64,000 nt of DNA from Batillaria attramentaria. Taxonomy: Eukaryota > Mollusca > Gastropoda > Batillariidae. The translations under genes and the position numbers were made by a program. Within the stretch, counting starts at the first letter, position 1. Each line of letters starts with the position of its first letter. Positions 63,190 through 64,000 of this stretch are shown here, one piece after another. The notes beneath the pieces are model-generated. The model was not told where the DNA came from and searched no databases. It saw nothing but the letters and a program-made list of their open reading frames with translations. Where the stretch lies: assembly GCA_018292915.2 (NCBI GenBank), contig JACVVK020000295.1, positions 705,001-769,000 of the forward strand, written 5' to 3'.

Positions 63190-63513
63190 CTATAATAATA
63201 ATAAAAATAATAATAATGATGAGTATTGTATAGGCGCTTTACCCAATTTTATGAATCGGCCCAAAGCGCCACGAACTGAACCCAACACGTACGCTCACGT
63301 GAATCACACACATACTCTCACACACTGGACATCAACACATTACAATCACGTGTTGCGAAGGGACAGCTGAGCTATTTAAAGTTTCGGAATTTAGAATTGC
63401 ATTTATTTTTCAAATTTAGGGGGCTGAACATTTCCAAAGCAGAGGGGGAGGAAGCCGGAGTACCTGGAGAGAACCCCCGACGATTTTATGTCCGAATAAT
63501 CGGTGCCACATAC
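63190..63513 (-). mobile_element. tRNA-derived SINE, family B, 5'-truncated
   Basis: On the plus strand it begins with the (ATA)n tail, then GGCCCAAAGCGCCACGAACT, AATCACGTGTTGCGAAGGGA, GGGGGCTGAACATTTCCAAA and GGAGAGAACCCCCGACGATT, the reverse complement of the 45699 element body. The tRNA head is absent. It lies about 190 bp upstream of the ZC3H14 start and so may border its promoter. Confidence 0.85.
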
Positions 63514-64000
63514 GATTACACGCTGCAGTTTTGTCAGTTGCTCACAGTGTTCAGCCATGCACAGTCTTGTTCGTTTGTTTTCTTTTAAAACTTGTGTTTG
63601 TTATTCTGGGGTATACAACAATGACGCACGTTTTTTTGTTTTTTTTTCGGAAAACTTTCTGAACAGCCGCCGCAACACTGAATAGACCCGGCGTCGCACA
63701 TCACCGTCACACCGCACGGATGTTGTTTGGGGTCGGATCTGGGCTATAACTTCAGCCGAATTTTATCAGTTGAAAAAGCCGATAATCTGTCTGTCATGTC
63801 GGCTGGCCGGGCCGAAGTTTTCACGAGTGAATCGGCTCGATTATGTTCGTTTCTGCGAGATTCCTGTGCTTGCTGGACTAATTAAAAAAAAAAAAACAAC
63901 AAAAAAACGCAACTTTCGGTGAGGATACTGATGTACATGGAGGTGGAGGGAGCACGTAACAGTAGGGAATCTGGTCGAAAAACTTGTGAAACTGCTTCGG
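63514..64000. other. Right window edge, nothing recognised
   Basis: No exon, RNA gene or element that I can support. It has a T-rich tract at 63630 and an A-rich tract at 63884-63907. Confidence 0.5.

Overview
This window is eukaryotic, animal nuclear DNA. Genes are split by many GT-AG introns, and the intergenic and intronic sequence is full of CA/GT/CT microsatellites, tRNA-derived SINEs and short terminal-inverted-repeat elements. Four animal genes are recognisable. Gene content plus repeat style suggest a mollusc, probably a marine gastropod; this is an inference, as nothing in the window names a species.

Layout. Positions 1-7,750 hold no recognisable gene but contain three copies of a small inverted-repeat element and a diverged tandem repeat. 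From 7,758 to 20,844 (+) runs an ARHGAP39 (Vilse/CrossGAP) orthologue: an unusual first exon encoding an extracellular Cys/N-glycosylation segment and one membrane span, a long disordered exon, the MyTH4 exons and the RhoGAP exons. Its possible long 3' UTR extends toward about 26,210. The C-terminal exons of a PHF13/PHF23-type PHD-finger gene lie between 28,466 and 38,599 (+); its last intron is largely filled by two transposon-like elements, one a 3.0-kb element with 23-bp perfect terminal inverted repeats. An 803-bp hAT-like element with a decayed BED-finger reading frame sits at 41,819-42,621. AATF/Che-1 occupies 50,964 down to 42,941 (-) in 12 coding exons, all joined here in frame. Divergent from AATF, 279 bp away, is an intronless gene (51,244-53,025, +) with the N-terminal PWI-like domain of ZC3H14 but no zinc fingers. 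The full ZC3H14 orthologue follows at 63,000 down to 60,005 (-), in only two coding exons.

How the genes relate. ARHGAP39 turns off Rac/Cdc42-type GTPases. AATF acts in small-subunit ribosome biogenesis and transcription. PHF13/23 proteins read H3K4 methylation. ZC3H14 binds poly(A) RNA in the nucleus. They form no pathway together. The one clear evolutionary link is the zinc-finger-less ZC3H14 paralogue placed head-to-head with AATF and 7 kb from its parent.

The strongest candidates for something undescribed are the membrane-anchored first exon of ARHGAP39, the PWI-only ZC3H14 paralogue, the 3.0-kb inverted-repeat element carrying about 196-bp internal repeats, and a minisatellite in which every 19-bp unit looks like a splice acceptor. 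Exon boundaries were placed by hand from splice signals, reading-frame phase and family homology; no transcript data were available.
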